DNA from: Ruminococcus sp. 210702-SL.1.03
Lineage (GTDB): Bacteria; Bacillota; Clostridia; Oscillospirales; Ruminococcaceae
Direction: 5' to 3'
Assembly (NCBI RefSeq): GCF_020559915.1
Contig: NZ_JAJCLZ010000001.1
Span: forward strand, 248,001 to 312,000
DNA length: 64,000 nt
Below, one piece after another: positions 51,456 to 59,542 of this stretch. The number at the start of each line of letters is the position of its first letter. The first letter of the stretch is position 1. A program made the translations under genes and the position numbers. The notes below the pieces were generated by a model that was not told the origin of the DNA, did no database searches, and saw only the letters and a program-made list of their open reading frames with translations.

Positions 51456-52424
51456 TCAGTTCTGAGTAAATCTCTTAGGCTTTACAGCGGTAACGTCCTT
51501 ATCGTCGGTGATAACGCCTTTAAGACCAGCCGCAAGACCTGCAAGACCCTGTATCTCGCTGGGTATGATGATCTTGGTAGCCTGACCATCGGCAGCCTTT
51601 TCAAAAGCCTCAAGGCTCTTGAGCTGGATGACCGCCTCGTTCGGGTTAGCCTCATTCAGCTTTCTGATACTATCGGCAAGAGCCTGCTGTACCATTTCGA
51701 TAGCCTGCGCTTCACCCTCTGCCTCGAGTATCTTCTGCTGCTTTATAGCGTCTGCCTGAAGTATCTTAGCTTCCTTTTCAGCCTGCGCGCGGAGTATCTT
51801 CGACTCCTTTTCGCCCTCTGCAACGAGCACCTGCGACTTCTTCTCAGCCTCAGCCTGAATTACCTTTTCGCGGCGCTCACGGTCGGCCTTCATCTGCTTT
51901 TCCATCGAATCCTGTATCTCAGGGGGCGGGATGATATTTTTCAGCTCTACGCGCTGTACCTTTATGCCCCAGCGGTCGGTAGCTTCGTCAAGCTCGCGGG
52001 TGATGTTGCCGTTGATATAATCGCGCGAAGTAAGAGTAGCTTCGAGGTCGAGGTCGCCGACGATATTTCTCAGCGTGGTAGCTGTGAGGTTCTCTATCGC
52101 CTTGATAGGACGCTCAACGCCGTAGGTGAACTGCATAGCGTTAGTTATCATGAAGAAAATTACGGTGTCGATCTTCATAGTTACGTTATCCTTAGTGATA
52201 ACGTCCTGCGGCGGGAAGTCGATCACCTGTTCCTTTAGGTTCACGCGCTTTGCGATAGTGTCGATAAAAGGTATCTTGATGTGCAGGCCTGTGCCCCACG
52301 AAGCGTGGTAAGCGCCCAGACGCTCAACTACATACACATACGACTGCGGAACGATCTTGATATTCGAGATGATGATTACCAGCAGCACCAGCACGATTAT
52401 CAGAATTACATATAATGGATCCAT
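51456..52424 (-). CDS. SPFH/Band 7 (stomatin-like) membrane protein
   Basis: 322 residues. One N-terminal membrane helix (about 4-22) is followed by the SPFH domain (IVPQSYVYVVERLGAY, DFPPQDVITKDNVTMKID, ATTLRNIVGDLDLEATLTSRDYIN). A long Ala/Glu/Lys/Gln coiled coil (about 180-255) and a short C-terminal part come next. Such proteins form ring-like membrane scaffolds. The NfeD gene lies 42 nt upstream; NfeD and SPFH proteins commonly act together. Confidence 0.95.
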   Translation of the reverse strand: MDPLYVILIIVLVLLVIIISNIKIVPQSYVYVVERLGAYHASWGTGLHIKIPFIDTIAKRVNLKEQVIDFPPQDVITKDNVTMKIDTVIFFMITNAMQFTYGVERPIKAIENLTATTLRNIVGDLDLEATLTSRDYINGNITRELDEATDRWGIKVQRVELKNIIPPPEIQDSMEKQMKADRERREKVIQAEAEKKSQVLVAEGEKESKILRAQAEKEAKILQADAIKQQKILEAEGEAQAIEMVQQALADSIRKLNEANPNEAVIQLKSLEAFEKAADGQATKIIIPSEIQGLAGLAAGLKGVITDDKDVTAVKPKRFTQN

Positions 52425-52466
52425 TTGCTGTTTTCCTCCTTAATATAAACGGCTCTCGCCGAGTGT

Positions 52467-52961
52467 TTACTTAGCCACGATGAGCTTAGCGCCTTCGACC
52501 TTTTTGACGGTAACTACTTCGCCCTTCGCTATGTCGTCGCCGTTTTCCGAGCGCGCCGCCCAGTCAACTCCGTCGAGCTTTACCCTGCCCTCGCCGGTAC
52601 GGCTGCAAAGAGCCTCGATAACTACGGCAGATTTGCCGATGTCGTAATCCTCGTTCGGGTCGGGCGCTTTGTTCTTTTTCATGCGTTTAACGAGCGCGCG
52701 GGTCGCGGCGAGAAGCAGCGTACTGCCTACCACGAAGATAACGAGCTGCCAAATAAAGCTCAGCCCCGCGAGCGCGGCGAACATTGCGAGCAGCGCGGCT
52801 ATCGCGAACCAAATGGACACGAGCGCGTTTAACGTTACCGCCTCAGCCACAGCGAAAACCAGAAAAGCTATCGCCCAGCCAAGCACCTGCGTGTTTGAAA
52901 CGAACGAATCTATTATCTCTTTCAAAGCCTTTCTCTCCTTTCCAAGGTCTGTGAGCGCCAT
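52467..52961 (-). CDS. NfeD family membrane protein
   Basis: 164 residues. Three to four membrane helices (about 27-105) are followed by an OB-fold domain at the C-terminus (GKSAVVIEALCSRTGEGRVKLDGVDWAARSENGDDIAKGEVV), the NfeD domain. It lacks the serine-protease half of long NfeD proteins. It is expected to work with the SPFH protein downstream. Confidence 0.92.
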   Translation of the reverse strand: MALTDLGKERKALKEIIDSFVSNTQVLGWAIAFLVFAVAEAVTLNALVSIWFAIAALLAMFAALAGLSFIWQLVIFVVGSTLLLAATRALVKRMKKNKAPDPNEDYDIGKSAVVIEALCSRTGEGRVKLDGVDWAARSENGDDIAKGEVVTVKKVEGAKLIVAK

Positions 52962-52981
52962 TTGCGCCGAACCTTTTTACA

Positions 52982-53010
52982 ATTATAACACAAAGTTTAC
53001 GAAATTGCAA
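52982..53010 (-). promoter_or_regulatory. Promoter for the nfeD-SPFH operon
   Basis: Minus strand TTGCAA (53005-53010), 17-nt spacer, TATAAT (52982-52987). Confidence 0.8.
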
Positions 53011-53064
53011 TAGTCGGCGGGCAATTTACAGAATTTTTATGTGGAATTTTTTCTGCCAAAGCCC

Positions 53065-53093
53065 TTGACACGAGCGAAAAACTATGCTATAAT
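53065..53093 (+). promoter_or_regulatory. Consensus promoter for tRNA-Pro
   Basis: TTGACA (53065-53070), 17-nt spacer, TATAAT (53088-53093). The start point falls a few bases before the mature tRNA. Confidence 0.9.
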
Positions 53094-53108
53094 ATTATAG
53101 TCAAAAAA

Positions 53109-53182
53109 CGGGATGTAACTCAGTTTGGTAGAGTGCTTGCTTTGGGAGCAAGATGCCGCAGGTTCAAGTCCTGTCATCCCGA
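53109..53182 (+). tRNA. tRNA-Pro (anticodon TGG)
   Basis: The acceptor stem CGGGATG / CATCCCG closes a 74-nt cloverleaf. The anticodon stem CTTGC / GCAAG holds the loop TTTGGGA with TGG at 53143-53145. The T arm has GGTTCAAGTCC. The discriminator is A. CCA is not encoded. Confidence 0.97.
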
Positions 53183-53236
53183 CTTTTGTGTCAGCCTTTC
53201 GCTTCGGCGGGGGGCTGAATTTTTTGTGCGCAAATA

Positions 53237-53277
53237 CAAAAACCCCGCCGACTTCGATCTTCCGAGGCCGACGGGGT
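53237..53277. terminator. Terminator after feoB, also usable after tRNA-Pro
   Basis: Stem ACCCCGTCGGCCTCGG / GAAGTCGGCGGGGT on the minus strand, followed by TTTTTG. On the plus strand CTTCTTT follows. Confidence 0.8.
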
Positions 53278-53332
53278 CTTCTTTATACAAAAATGTCAGT
53301 ATGTAAATGTCACACTTTATTTTCGGTTTTTA

Positions 53333-55828
53333 TCAAGCGTTTACCTTAACGCTGCCCTTGAACTTGGTCGCTTCCTTGTAAGGTCTTGCCAGCATATAGA
53401 TGATAAGAGCGATAGCTGCGATAGCTACGATAAGTCCGATAACGTTGACGCTGCCGGTGAAGAGCAGGCCGAGCTGGTTTACGATAAGAGCGATGAGGTA
53501 AGCAAAGCCGCACTCATAGCCGATAGCGAACCAGAACCACTTGATGTTGTTCATCTCACGCTTGATAGCGCCCATCGCTGCAAAGCAGGGTGCGCAGAGC
53601 AGGTTGAAGATGAGGAAGCTCATGCCGCTTACGCTGGTGAACGCCGCTGCGATAGCGCTGTAAACAGTGCCGTCGCCGCCGCCATAGAGGATACCCATAG
53701 TACCAACGATATTTTCCTTAGCAACAAGTCCGGTAACTGCCGCAACAGTAGCCTGCCAGTTGCCCCAGCCGAGAGGTGCGAATATCCAGCAGATGCCCTT
53801 GCCGATCTTAGCAAGTATGCTTGCGTCCATCTGGTCTTCGGTCAGCATTCCGAAGCTGCCGTCTACCCAGCCGAAGTAAGAGGTGAACCAAACTACGATA
53901 GTCGAAAGCAGGATGATAGTACCCGCCTTCTTGATGAACGACCAGCCGCGCTCCCACATCGAGCGAAGTACGTTGCCTACGGTAGGCATATGGTATGCAG
54001 GAAGCTCCATTACGAAAGGTGCGGGGTCGCCCGCGAACATCTTAGTTTTCTTGAGCATGATACCCGAGATTATGATAGCCGCGATACCGATGAAGTATGC
54101 GCCTACTGCTACGAATGCCGAGCCGCCGAAGATAGCGCCTGCGATCATAGCGATGAAAGGAGTCTTAGCGCCGCAGGGGATGAACGTAGTAGTCATTATG
54201 GTCATACGTCTGTCGCGCTCGTTCTCGATAGTTCTGGAAGCCATTATTCCGGGGATACCACAGCCCGTACCGATAAGTATCGGGATAAAGGATTTACCCG
54301 AAAGACCGAACTTTCTGAAAATCCTGTCCATTACGAAAGCTATACGAGCCATGTAGCCGCAAGCCTCGAGGAATGCAAGGAGGATAAAGAGTACCAGCAT
54401 CTGAGGTACGAATCCGAGTACCGCGCCTACACCGGCTACGATACCGTCGATGATAAGACCATTCAGCCAGTCAGCGCAGTTAACTGCGTCAAGGCCCTTC
54501 TGGATAAGTACAGGTATACCGGGGACCCATACGCCGTAATCAGCGGGGTCAGGCTCACCCTCAGCAAACTTATCGCAGGCTTCGGTCAGGTCTGCCATAG
54601 TAGCAGTTTCGGTAGTAACTTCAAGAGTTTCTTCGTCTTCTACGTCGTACTTGAAATCCGAGCTGTATTCAGCAGTTTCCTCCATGATAGCTTCCTTAGC
54701 GGCAGCGCCGTCGAAATCGTCAGCCTCGGTGTCGATTAGAGCTTCGAGGTCTGCGGTGTCAACGCCCTGGTCAGCCAGATAAGCAACATAGCCTTCTATG
54801 ATAGCGTTAGTATCGCCGTAATCTTCCGCGGCAGCCTCAGCGTCGGAAGAGCCGATGCCGAAGAGGTGCCAGCCGTCGCCGAACAGACCGTCGTTAGCCC
54901 AGTCGGTAGCGGCAGAGCCGACGGTTACCATCGAAATGTAGTATACGATGAACATTACTACTGCGAAGATGGGAAGACCCAGCCAGCGGTTTGTAACGAT
55001 CTTGTCGATCTTATCAGAAGTGGTAAGTCCGCCCTGATTTTTCTTCTTCAAGCAGCCGCCGATGATGGAAGCTATGTAAACGTAGCGCTCGTTGGTGATG
55101 ATAGACTCAGCGTCGTCGTCCATCTCAGCCTCGGCAGCCTCGATGTCCTTTTCAACGTGATCTCTTACCGACTGAGCAAGTCCGAGCTTTTCAATGACCT
55201 TTTCGTCGCGCTCAAAGATCTTGATAGCGTACCATCTCTGCTGCTCCTCGGGCATATTGTGAACGCAAACTTCCTCGATATGTGCGATAGCGTGCTCTAC
55301 GCAGCCGCAGAAAGAGTGCTGAGGTATCATCTTTTCGCCGCTCTTAGCAGCTTCAACAGCAGCCGCAGCAGCTTCCTTTATACCGGTACCCTTCAGCGCC
55401 GAGATCTCTACTACCTTGCAGCCGAGTTCTTTTTCGAGCTGCGCAAAGTTGATAACGTCGCCGTTTTTCTTTACAACGTCCATCATGTTTACAGCCGCTA
55501 CAACGGGTATGCCCAGCTCTACCAACTGAGTGGTGAGGTAAAGGTTTCTTTCGAGGTTAGTACCGTCGATGATGTTCAGTATAGCGTCAGGACGCTCGCT
55601 GATAAGGTAATTTCTCGCAACTACTTCCTCAAGGGTGTAGGGCGAAAGCGAATAAATACCGGGAAGGTCGGTGATGGTAACGTCTTTATTGCCTTTCAGC
55701 TTGCCTTCCTTTTTTTCTACCGTAACGCCGGGCCAGTTGCCTACGAACTGATTTGAACCCGTAAGAGCGTTGAACAGTGTGGTTTTGCCTGCGTTCGGAT
55801 TTCCCGCAAGCGCGATCTTAATCTCCAT
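53333..55828 (-). CDS. feoB: Ferrous iron transporter FeoB
   Basis: 831 residues from the ATG at 55828 (AAAGGA upstream); the longer open frame begins at a TTG inside the ribosome site. The N-terminal G domain has GNPNAGKTTLFN (G1), DLPGIYSLSP (G3) and NMMD (G4). The membrane domain has two Gate motifs around GCGIPGIMASRTI and PCGAKTPF. An acidic insertion of about 105 residues (325-432) splits the membrane part after the first helix. It imports Fe(II) at the cell membrane. Two feoA genes precede it. Confidence 0.97.
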   Translation of the reverse strand: MEIKIALAGNPNAGKTTLFNALTGSNQFVGNWPGVTVEKKEGKLKGNKDVTITDLPGIYSLSPYTLEEVVARNYLISERPDAILNIIDGTNLERNLYLTTQLVELGIPVVAAVNMMDVVKKNGDVINFAQLEKELGCKVVEISALKGTGIKEAAAAAVEAAKSGEKMIPQHSFCGCVEHAIAHIEEVCVHNMPEEQQRWYAIKIFERDEKVIEKLGLAQSVRDHVEKDIEAAEAEMDDDAESIITNERYVYIASIIGGCLKKKNQGGLTTSDKIDKIVTNRWLGLPIFAVVMFIVYYISMVTVGSAATDWANDGLFGDGWHLFGIGSSDAEAAAEDYGDTNAIIEGYVAYLADQGVDTADLEALIDTEADDFDGAAAKEAIMEETAEYSSDFKYDVEDEETLEVTTETATMADLTEACDKFAEGEPDPADYGVWVPGIPVLIQKGLDAVNCADWLNGLIIDGIVAGVGAVLGFVPQMLVLFILLAFLEACGYMARIAFVMDRIFRKFGLSGKSFIPILIGTGCGIPGIMASRTIENERDRRMTIMTTTFIPCGAKTPFIAMIAGAIFGGSAFVAVGAYFIGIAAIIISGIMLKKTKMFAGDPAPFVMELPAYHMPTVGNVLRSMWERGWSFIKKAGTIILLSTIVVWFTSYFGWVDGSFGMLTEDQMDASILAKIGKGICWIFAPLGWGNWQATVAAVTGLVAKENIVGTMGILYGGGDGTVYSAIAAAFTSVSGMSFLIFNLLCAPCFAAMGAIKREMNNIKWFWFAIGYECGFAYLIALIVNQLGLLFTGSVNVIGLIVAIAAIALIIYMLARPYKEATKFKGSVKVNA

Positions 55829-55850
55829 CTGATCCAATCCTTTCAAAAAT

Positions 55851-55866
55851 GTTAGCCTAGTCTAAC
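55851..55866. promoter_or_regulatory. Inverted repeat before feoB (possible metalloregulator site)
   Basis: GTTAG-C-CTAG-T-CTAAC pairs at 14 of 16 positions. The same half-sites recur around the feoA promoter. It resembles DtxR-family boxes but lies within the operon. Confidence 0.45.
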
Positions 55867-55895
55867 TATTTGACATGATACGAGGAAGACCCGCA

Positions 55896-56117
55896 TCAAA
55901 CTATCTCGACGAACTCTGCGTCAGCCTTTCTGAGCGAAAGCTCATAGCCGCGTACAGTGATCTCGATAGGATCTCCCAAAGGCGCTACCTTGCGGATATA
56001 AATATCCACTCCCTTAGTAATGCCCATGTCCATGATCCTGCGCTTTACAGCGCCCTCGCCGCCAAGCTTTTTCACCTTAACGGTCTGTCCGATCTTAGCA
56101 TCTCTCAATGTTGCCAT
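55896..56117 (-). CDS. FeoA family protein (second copy)
   Basis: 73 residues, SH3-like: AKIGQTVKVKKLGGEGAVKRRIMDMGITKGVDIYIRKVAPLGDPIEITVRGYELSLRKADAEFV. All FeoA landmarks (RRLxDMG, PLGDP, RGYxLSLR) are present. FeoA is thought to bind the FeoB G domain and promote iron uptake. It is 67 nt from feoB. Confidence 0.95.
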   Translation of the reverse strand: MATLRDAKIGQTVKVKKLGGEGAVKRRIMDMGITKGVDIYIRKVAPLGDPIEITVRGYELSLRKADAEFVEIV

Positions 56118-56168
56118 CTATCGTTTACCTCCTCATACATAAGATACAGCGTAAAAACGCTGATAAAT

Positions 56169-56381
56169 TTACACCATTATTTTAACAGCCATTTCCTTAG
56201 AAACAGCTACTCTGGTCTCTTTTACGTTTACGATAACGTTGCCGCCCATCTCGCTGATGACCATTACGTCAGCACCGGGCACGAAGCCCAGATTTTCAAG
56301 AAACTTTCTTGTAGCCGCGTTTCCGCCGACTCTTTTTATGCTGTGCTCTTCGCCTACGTTCGCCATTGTTAATGGAAGCAT
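56169..56381 (-). CDS. FeoA family protein (first copy, divergent)
   Basis: 70 residues: GEEHSIKRVGGNAATRKFLENLGFVPGADVMVISEMGGNVIVNVKETRVAVSKEMAVKIMV. The SH3-like fold is kept, but the PLGDP and RGYxLSLR motifs are lost, so it differs in role from the second copy. It is the first gene of the feoA-feoA-feoB operon. Confidence 0.92.
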   Translation of the reverse strand: MLPLTMANVGEEHSIKRVGGNAATRKFLENLGFVPGADVMVISEMGGNVIVNVKETRVAVSKEMAVKIMV

Positions 56382-56475
56382 ATCCCACGCCTCTTTTCAT
56401 TTGTTTTTAGAGTTACTATGTTACAAAATTGTATGTTCTTATGGGTTTACATAGTCTAACTCTTTACCATATATA

Positions 56476-56504
56476 AGATTAGCACAAGCTAACCGATTTG
56501 TCAA
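56476..56504 (-). promoter_or_regulatory. feo operon promoter with overlapping operator
   Basis: Minus strand TTGACA (56499-56504), 17-nt spacer, TAATCT (56476-56481). The dyad TTAGC-TTGT-GCTAA (56479-56492) fills the spacer and touches the -10. A related half-site GTTAGACTA lies just downstream (56452-56460). This is the layout of a DtxR/MntR-type metal-dependent repressor site. Confidence 0.7.
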
Positions 56505-56540
56505 CCCCTTTTTTCGCACGTTTTTCATTTTCGTAACATT

Positions 56541-56575
56541 AAACAAAAACGGGTTAGAATAACCTAACCCGTTTT
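56541..56575 (-). terminator. Terminator between the hypothetical membrane gene and the feo operon
   Basis: Minus-strand stem AACGGGTTAG / CTAACCCGTT with a 6-nt loop, followed by TTTTTGTTT. The stem also contains the GTTAG-N6-CTAAC pattern seen at the feo operators. Confidence 0.8.
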
Positions 56576-56632
56576 ATATAAAATTGATCTTGTCTAATTT
56601 TTCTTAATATTTCGTCAATATGAACGGAAATA

Positions 56633-57499
56633 TCAGGCAGTTTTTACATTATCGTTTTCTGAGGAAGAGCTTCCCGCGGCGCTTTCCTGCCCGCTTTCAG
56701 CTGAAGAACTGCTCTCGCCGCCGAAGATATTTTTCAGCTCAGCCGTCATATCTTCGCCCGTATAGCTTTTGCCGTCCACCGTGCACTCGGTAACTTTCAG
56801 GTCGCTGAGCGCGAAGCCGTCAAGCGATACCGCGAACACCAGACGGAATTTCTTGCACTCCGCCACCACGGTTATCCTGCCGGAGCTTTCGCTCTCGCTC
56901 CACTTTATCTCGTTGCCGTCCGCGTAAGCTTCAAGTCTGTCTTTTATGCTTTCCAGCGCCGCCGAGCCGCCTATGTCCTCAAGCCCGCTTATCGCCGCCA
57001 CGCTGCTGTCCTGCACATACGCGAGCTTATCATCGTCATCCATCATACGCACCTGCACAAATCCGTTATTGACGGCGGCGTAGATGGTCAGGATAACAAG
57101 TATCACAAACGGCGCTGCGCCCATACCCGTATTTTTGCCGCGTTTATAAATATATAGGTGCGGAAGTATCAGCGAGCCGCCTAAGCGCATATCGCCCGCG
57201 CCCGCCTTTTTGAGATAGCGCCTATCGGCTATGCAGGCAAGGTAAAGCGCCGCTACGGCCGTAACCCAGACGATAACGCCCAGTTTGAAAGAAGTAGCCG
57301 AGAAAGCCTCGATAAACAGCGCGATGATAGGCACAGCCACCGCAAACCACACGCGCGAATTATCATAGCGCGGGGTCTGCCGACGGGAAAAATCAAAGCC
57401 GTTATTGTATTGGTTGTATTGGTTATACTGATCGAACTGTCCATTTTGGTTGAATTGATTATATTGGTTGAACTGACCGTTCTGCATAAGCGCGGACAC
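56633..57499 (-). CDS. Hypothetical membrane protein with Gln/Asn-rich N-terminal tail
   Basis: 288 residues. Residues 1-35 are repeats of QFNQYNQ type (Gln, Asn, Tyr, Phe), prion-like in composition. Three membrane helices follow (about 50-70, 72-90, 122-142). The remaining part is probably outside: a small alpha/beta domain (about 150-255) and a Ser/Glu/Gly-rich end. No family is recognised. It has its own promoter and terminator. Confidence 0.75.
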   Translation of the reverse strand: MSALMQNGQFNQYNQFNQNGQFDQYNQYNQYNNGFDFSRRQTPRYDNSRVWFAVAVPIIALFIEAFSATSFKLGVIVWVTAVAALYLACIADRRYLKKAGAGDMRLGGSLILPHLYIYKRGKNTGMGAAPFVILVILTIYAAVNNGFVQVRMMDDDDKLAYVQDSSVAAISGLEDIGGSAALESIKDRLEAYADGNEIKWSESESSGRITVVAECKKFRLVFAVSLDGFALSDLKVTECTVDGKSYTGEDMTAELKNIFGGESSSSAESGQESAAGSSSSENDNVKTA

Positions 57500-57531
57500 C
57501 TTTCGTTTTTATTTGTATTTATATCGTAACC

Positions 57532-57560
57532 ATTATAACACATATCGCGCCGCAAGTCAA
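57532..57560 (-). promoter_or_regulatory. Promoter for the Gln/Asn-rich membrane protein
   Basis: Minus strand TTGACT (57555-57560), 17-nt spacer, TATAAT (57532-57537). Confidence 0.8.
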
Positions 57561-57601
57561 ACATTGTTACCGTTTTTTAAATGAAATAAATTCGGAAATT
57601 G

Positions 57602-57630
57602 TTGCTTTTTTTAAAGCCTTGTGTTATAAT
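57602..57630 (+). promoter_or_regulatory. Promoter for the L,D-transpeptidase-PASTA operon
   Basis: TTGCTT (57602-57607), 17-nt spacer, TATAAT (57625-57630). Confidence 0.75.
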
Positions 57631-57695
57631 AAGGTATGACAGCAAAATGCGCCGCTTCGGCGCGAACGATTACCACAGGAGTGTGATATATAAAA

Positions 57696-59528
57696 ATGAG
57701 CGAAAGAAACGATAATATACAAAACGCACAGCACGGTGTAAAGGGCGGCATGAGCAAGGAAGAAATGGCCAGAAAGATAGCGGGAAACCTTTCTTCATAT
57801 TCCGCCGACGATGTGCAGTACCGTGAGGACGCCAGACGGCGCGCGGCGGTGCACACTGAATTTGCGGGCGAGTGCGCGCCGGTGAACAATCCGTATCTCA
57901 ATTTTTCAAATGAGCGCAGGCAAGGCTCTTCGTCAGGCAGACCCGCGGGCGGAAGATCTTCAAAGTCGGGAAAATCTTCAAAGTCGGGCAAGTCGGCGGG
58001 CAGCAGGAAGAAAAGCTCTTCCGCCAAGGGCGGCTCTAAAAACGCGCGCAAAAAGAAGAAAAAGAAAAACAAGCAGCGCCGCGTACTATCGGCGGTGATA
58101 ACCCTTACCGTGATGCTCGCGGCTGTTGGCGGCGGCGGTGCTTTTTGGTACACCCACGGCAAGGCGAAATATGATGGCGTGTTTCTTGACAACACATTTA
58201 TAAACGGCACTGAGGTAAGCAGGAAAACGCCGAAAGAGGCTGCCGAGCTGGTAAAGCAGGACTCGGATATGCCCGATGTGATAACCCTTACCCGCCCCGA
58301 CGGAAGCGACGTGCGCATACCGCTCAGCGACATCGGTCTGAAAGACAATCTGCAAAGCTCGGTGGATAATTTCTACAAGGAGCAGAACCATTCGCAGTGG
58401 TTCACCGCAAAATCGCAGAAGAGCGAGTACAGCTTCAAGCTAGATTTCAGCTACGATGAAAAGAAGCTGGATAAAGAAATAAACCGCAGGATAGTAGAGG
58501 GTCAGGCGAGCGTAGAGCCTGAGGACGCGTATATACAGCGCACGGGCGACGGCTTCGAGATAGTGCCCGAGGTAGTGGGCAACGGCATCGACGAAGACAA
58601 GGTGCAGGTGCTTTACGATTACATCGACGGCTTCTTAGAGCGCGGCGAGTACTCGATAAATCTTTCAAACTGCAACTGCTACGATACGCCTAACGTTAGA
58701 AGCTCAGACCTTAAAGAACAGCTAAATCAGCTCAATTCGCTTTACGATACCGAGTTTACTTTCGACTTCATATACACCACTGAAACGCTTTCGGGCAGCC
58801 AAGTTATCGACTGGATAACTTTTGAGAACGACAACCCGCTCGACGGATACACCGTTGACAAAAAGAAAGCTATGGCGTATGTGGAAGAGCTTGCGGACAA
58901 GTACGACACCTATGGCAAAGACCGCACTTTCAACTCTACCTCGCGCGGAAAAATGACCATCGAGCAGGGCGAGGGCGATTACGGCTGGTGGATAGACCAA
59001 AAAAAGACCTGCAATCTGCTGGTAGACCTGATAGAGGACGGTGTAAGCGTTACCACCGAGCCTTACTACTACACCAACCCCGATTCGCAGTACACATACA
59101 CCTGCAACCCTAAAGTACGCACCGCTGACGACGACATCGGCGACACATACTGCGAGGTAGACCTCAAGAAACAGCATTTCTGGTACTACAAAAAAGGCAA
59201 GCTGGAGTACGAGTGCGACATAGTTTCGGGCAAGCCAACCCCCGAGCGCAACACGCCGGGCGGAGTTTACAAGCTATGGTACAAAGAGCTGAACAAAGTT
59301 CTCAGCGGCTCGACCTCGGCGGGCGAAACATGGTCTACGCCTGTAACATTCTGGAACAACATCTCGACATTCGGCGTGGGTCTGCACGACGCCACATGGC
59401 ACACCTCGTTCGGCGGCTCGAGATACGTCAACTACGGCTCGCACGGCTGTATAAATATGCCTTACGACGCCGCGAAATTCGTTTACGATAACGTAGAGCT
59501 TAACACGCCCGTAATAATGTACTGGTAA
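57696..59528 (+). CDS. L,D-transpeptidase with peptidoglycan-binding repeats (YkuD)
   Basis: 610 residues. A long basic, Ser/Gly/Lys-rich cytosolic tail (1-128) precedes one membrane helix (about 130-152). The external part has PG_binding_4-like repeats (about 160-470), as in the clostridial VanW/YkuD family, and a C-terminal YkuD domain (about 485-610). The active-site motif is GLHDATWH...GSHGCINMP with Cys585. It should form 3-3 cross-links in peptidoglycan or attach proteins to it. The zinc-ribbon/PASTA gene starts 14 nt downstream. Confidence 0.92.
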   Translation: MSERNDNIQNAQHGVKGGMSKEEMARKIAGNLSSYSADDVQYREDARRRAAVHTEFAGECAPVNNPYLNFSNERRQGSSSGRPAGGRSSKSGKSSKSGKSAGSRKKSSSAKGGSKNARKKKKKKNKQRRVLSAVITLTVMLAAVGGGGAFWYTHGKAKYDGVFLDNTFINGTEVSRKTPKEAAELVKQDSDMPDVITLTRPDGSDVRIPLSDIGLKDNLQSSVDNFYKEQNHSQWFTAKSQKSEYSFKLDFSYDEKKLDKEINRRIVEGQASVEPEDAYIQRTGDGFEIVPEVVGNGIDEDKVQVLYDYIDGFLERGEYSINLSNCNCYDTPNVRSSDLKEQLNQLNSLYDTEFTFDFIYTTETLSGSQVIDWITFENDNPLDGYTVDKKKAMAYVEELADKYDTYGKDRTFNSTSRGKMTIEQGEGDYGWWIDQKKTCNLLVDLIEDGVSVTTEPYYYTNPDSQYTYTCNPKVRTADDDIGDTYCEVDLKKQHFWYYKKGKLEYECDIVSGKPTPERNTPGGVYKLWYKELNKVLSGSTSAGETWSTPVTFWNNISTFGVGLHDATWHTSFGGSRYVNYGSHGCINMPYDAAKFVYDNVELNTPVIMYW

Positions 59529-59542
59529 AGGAGGCGGCAGAT

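Noticed and set aside
55829..55846. Longer FeoB start
   Set aside because: It begins at a TTG that is part of the ribosome site for the ATG at 55828.
57420..57495. Short tandem repeats that might be a CRISPR or VNTR array
   Set aside because: They are in-frame QFNQYNQ-type codons of the membrane protein; no spacers and no regular repeat length.
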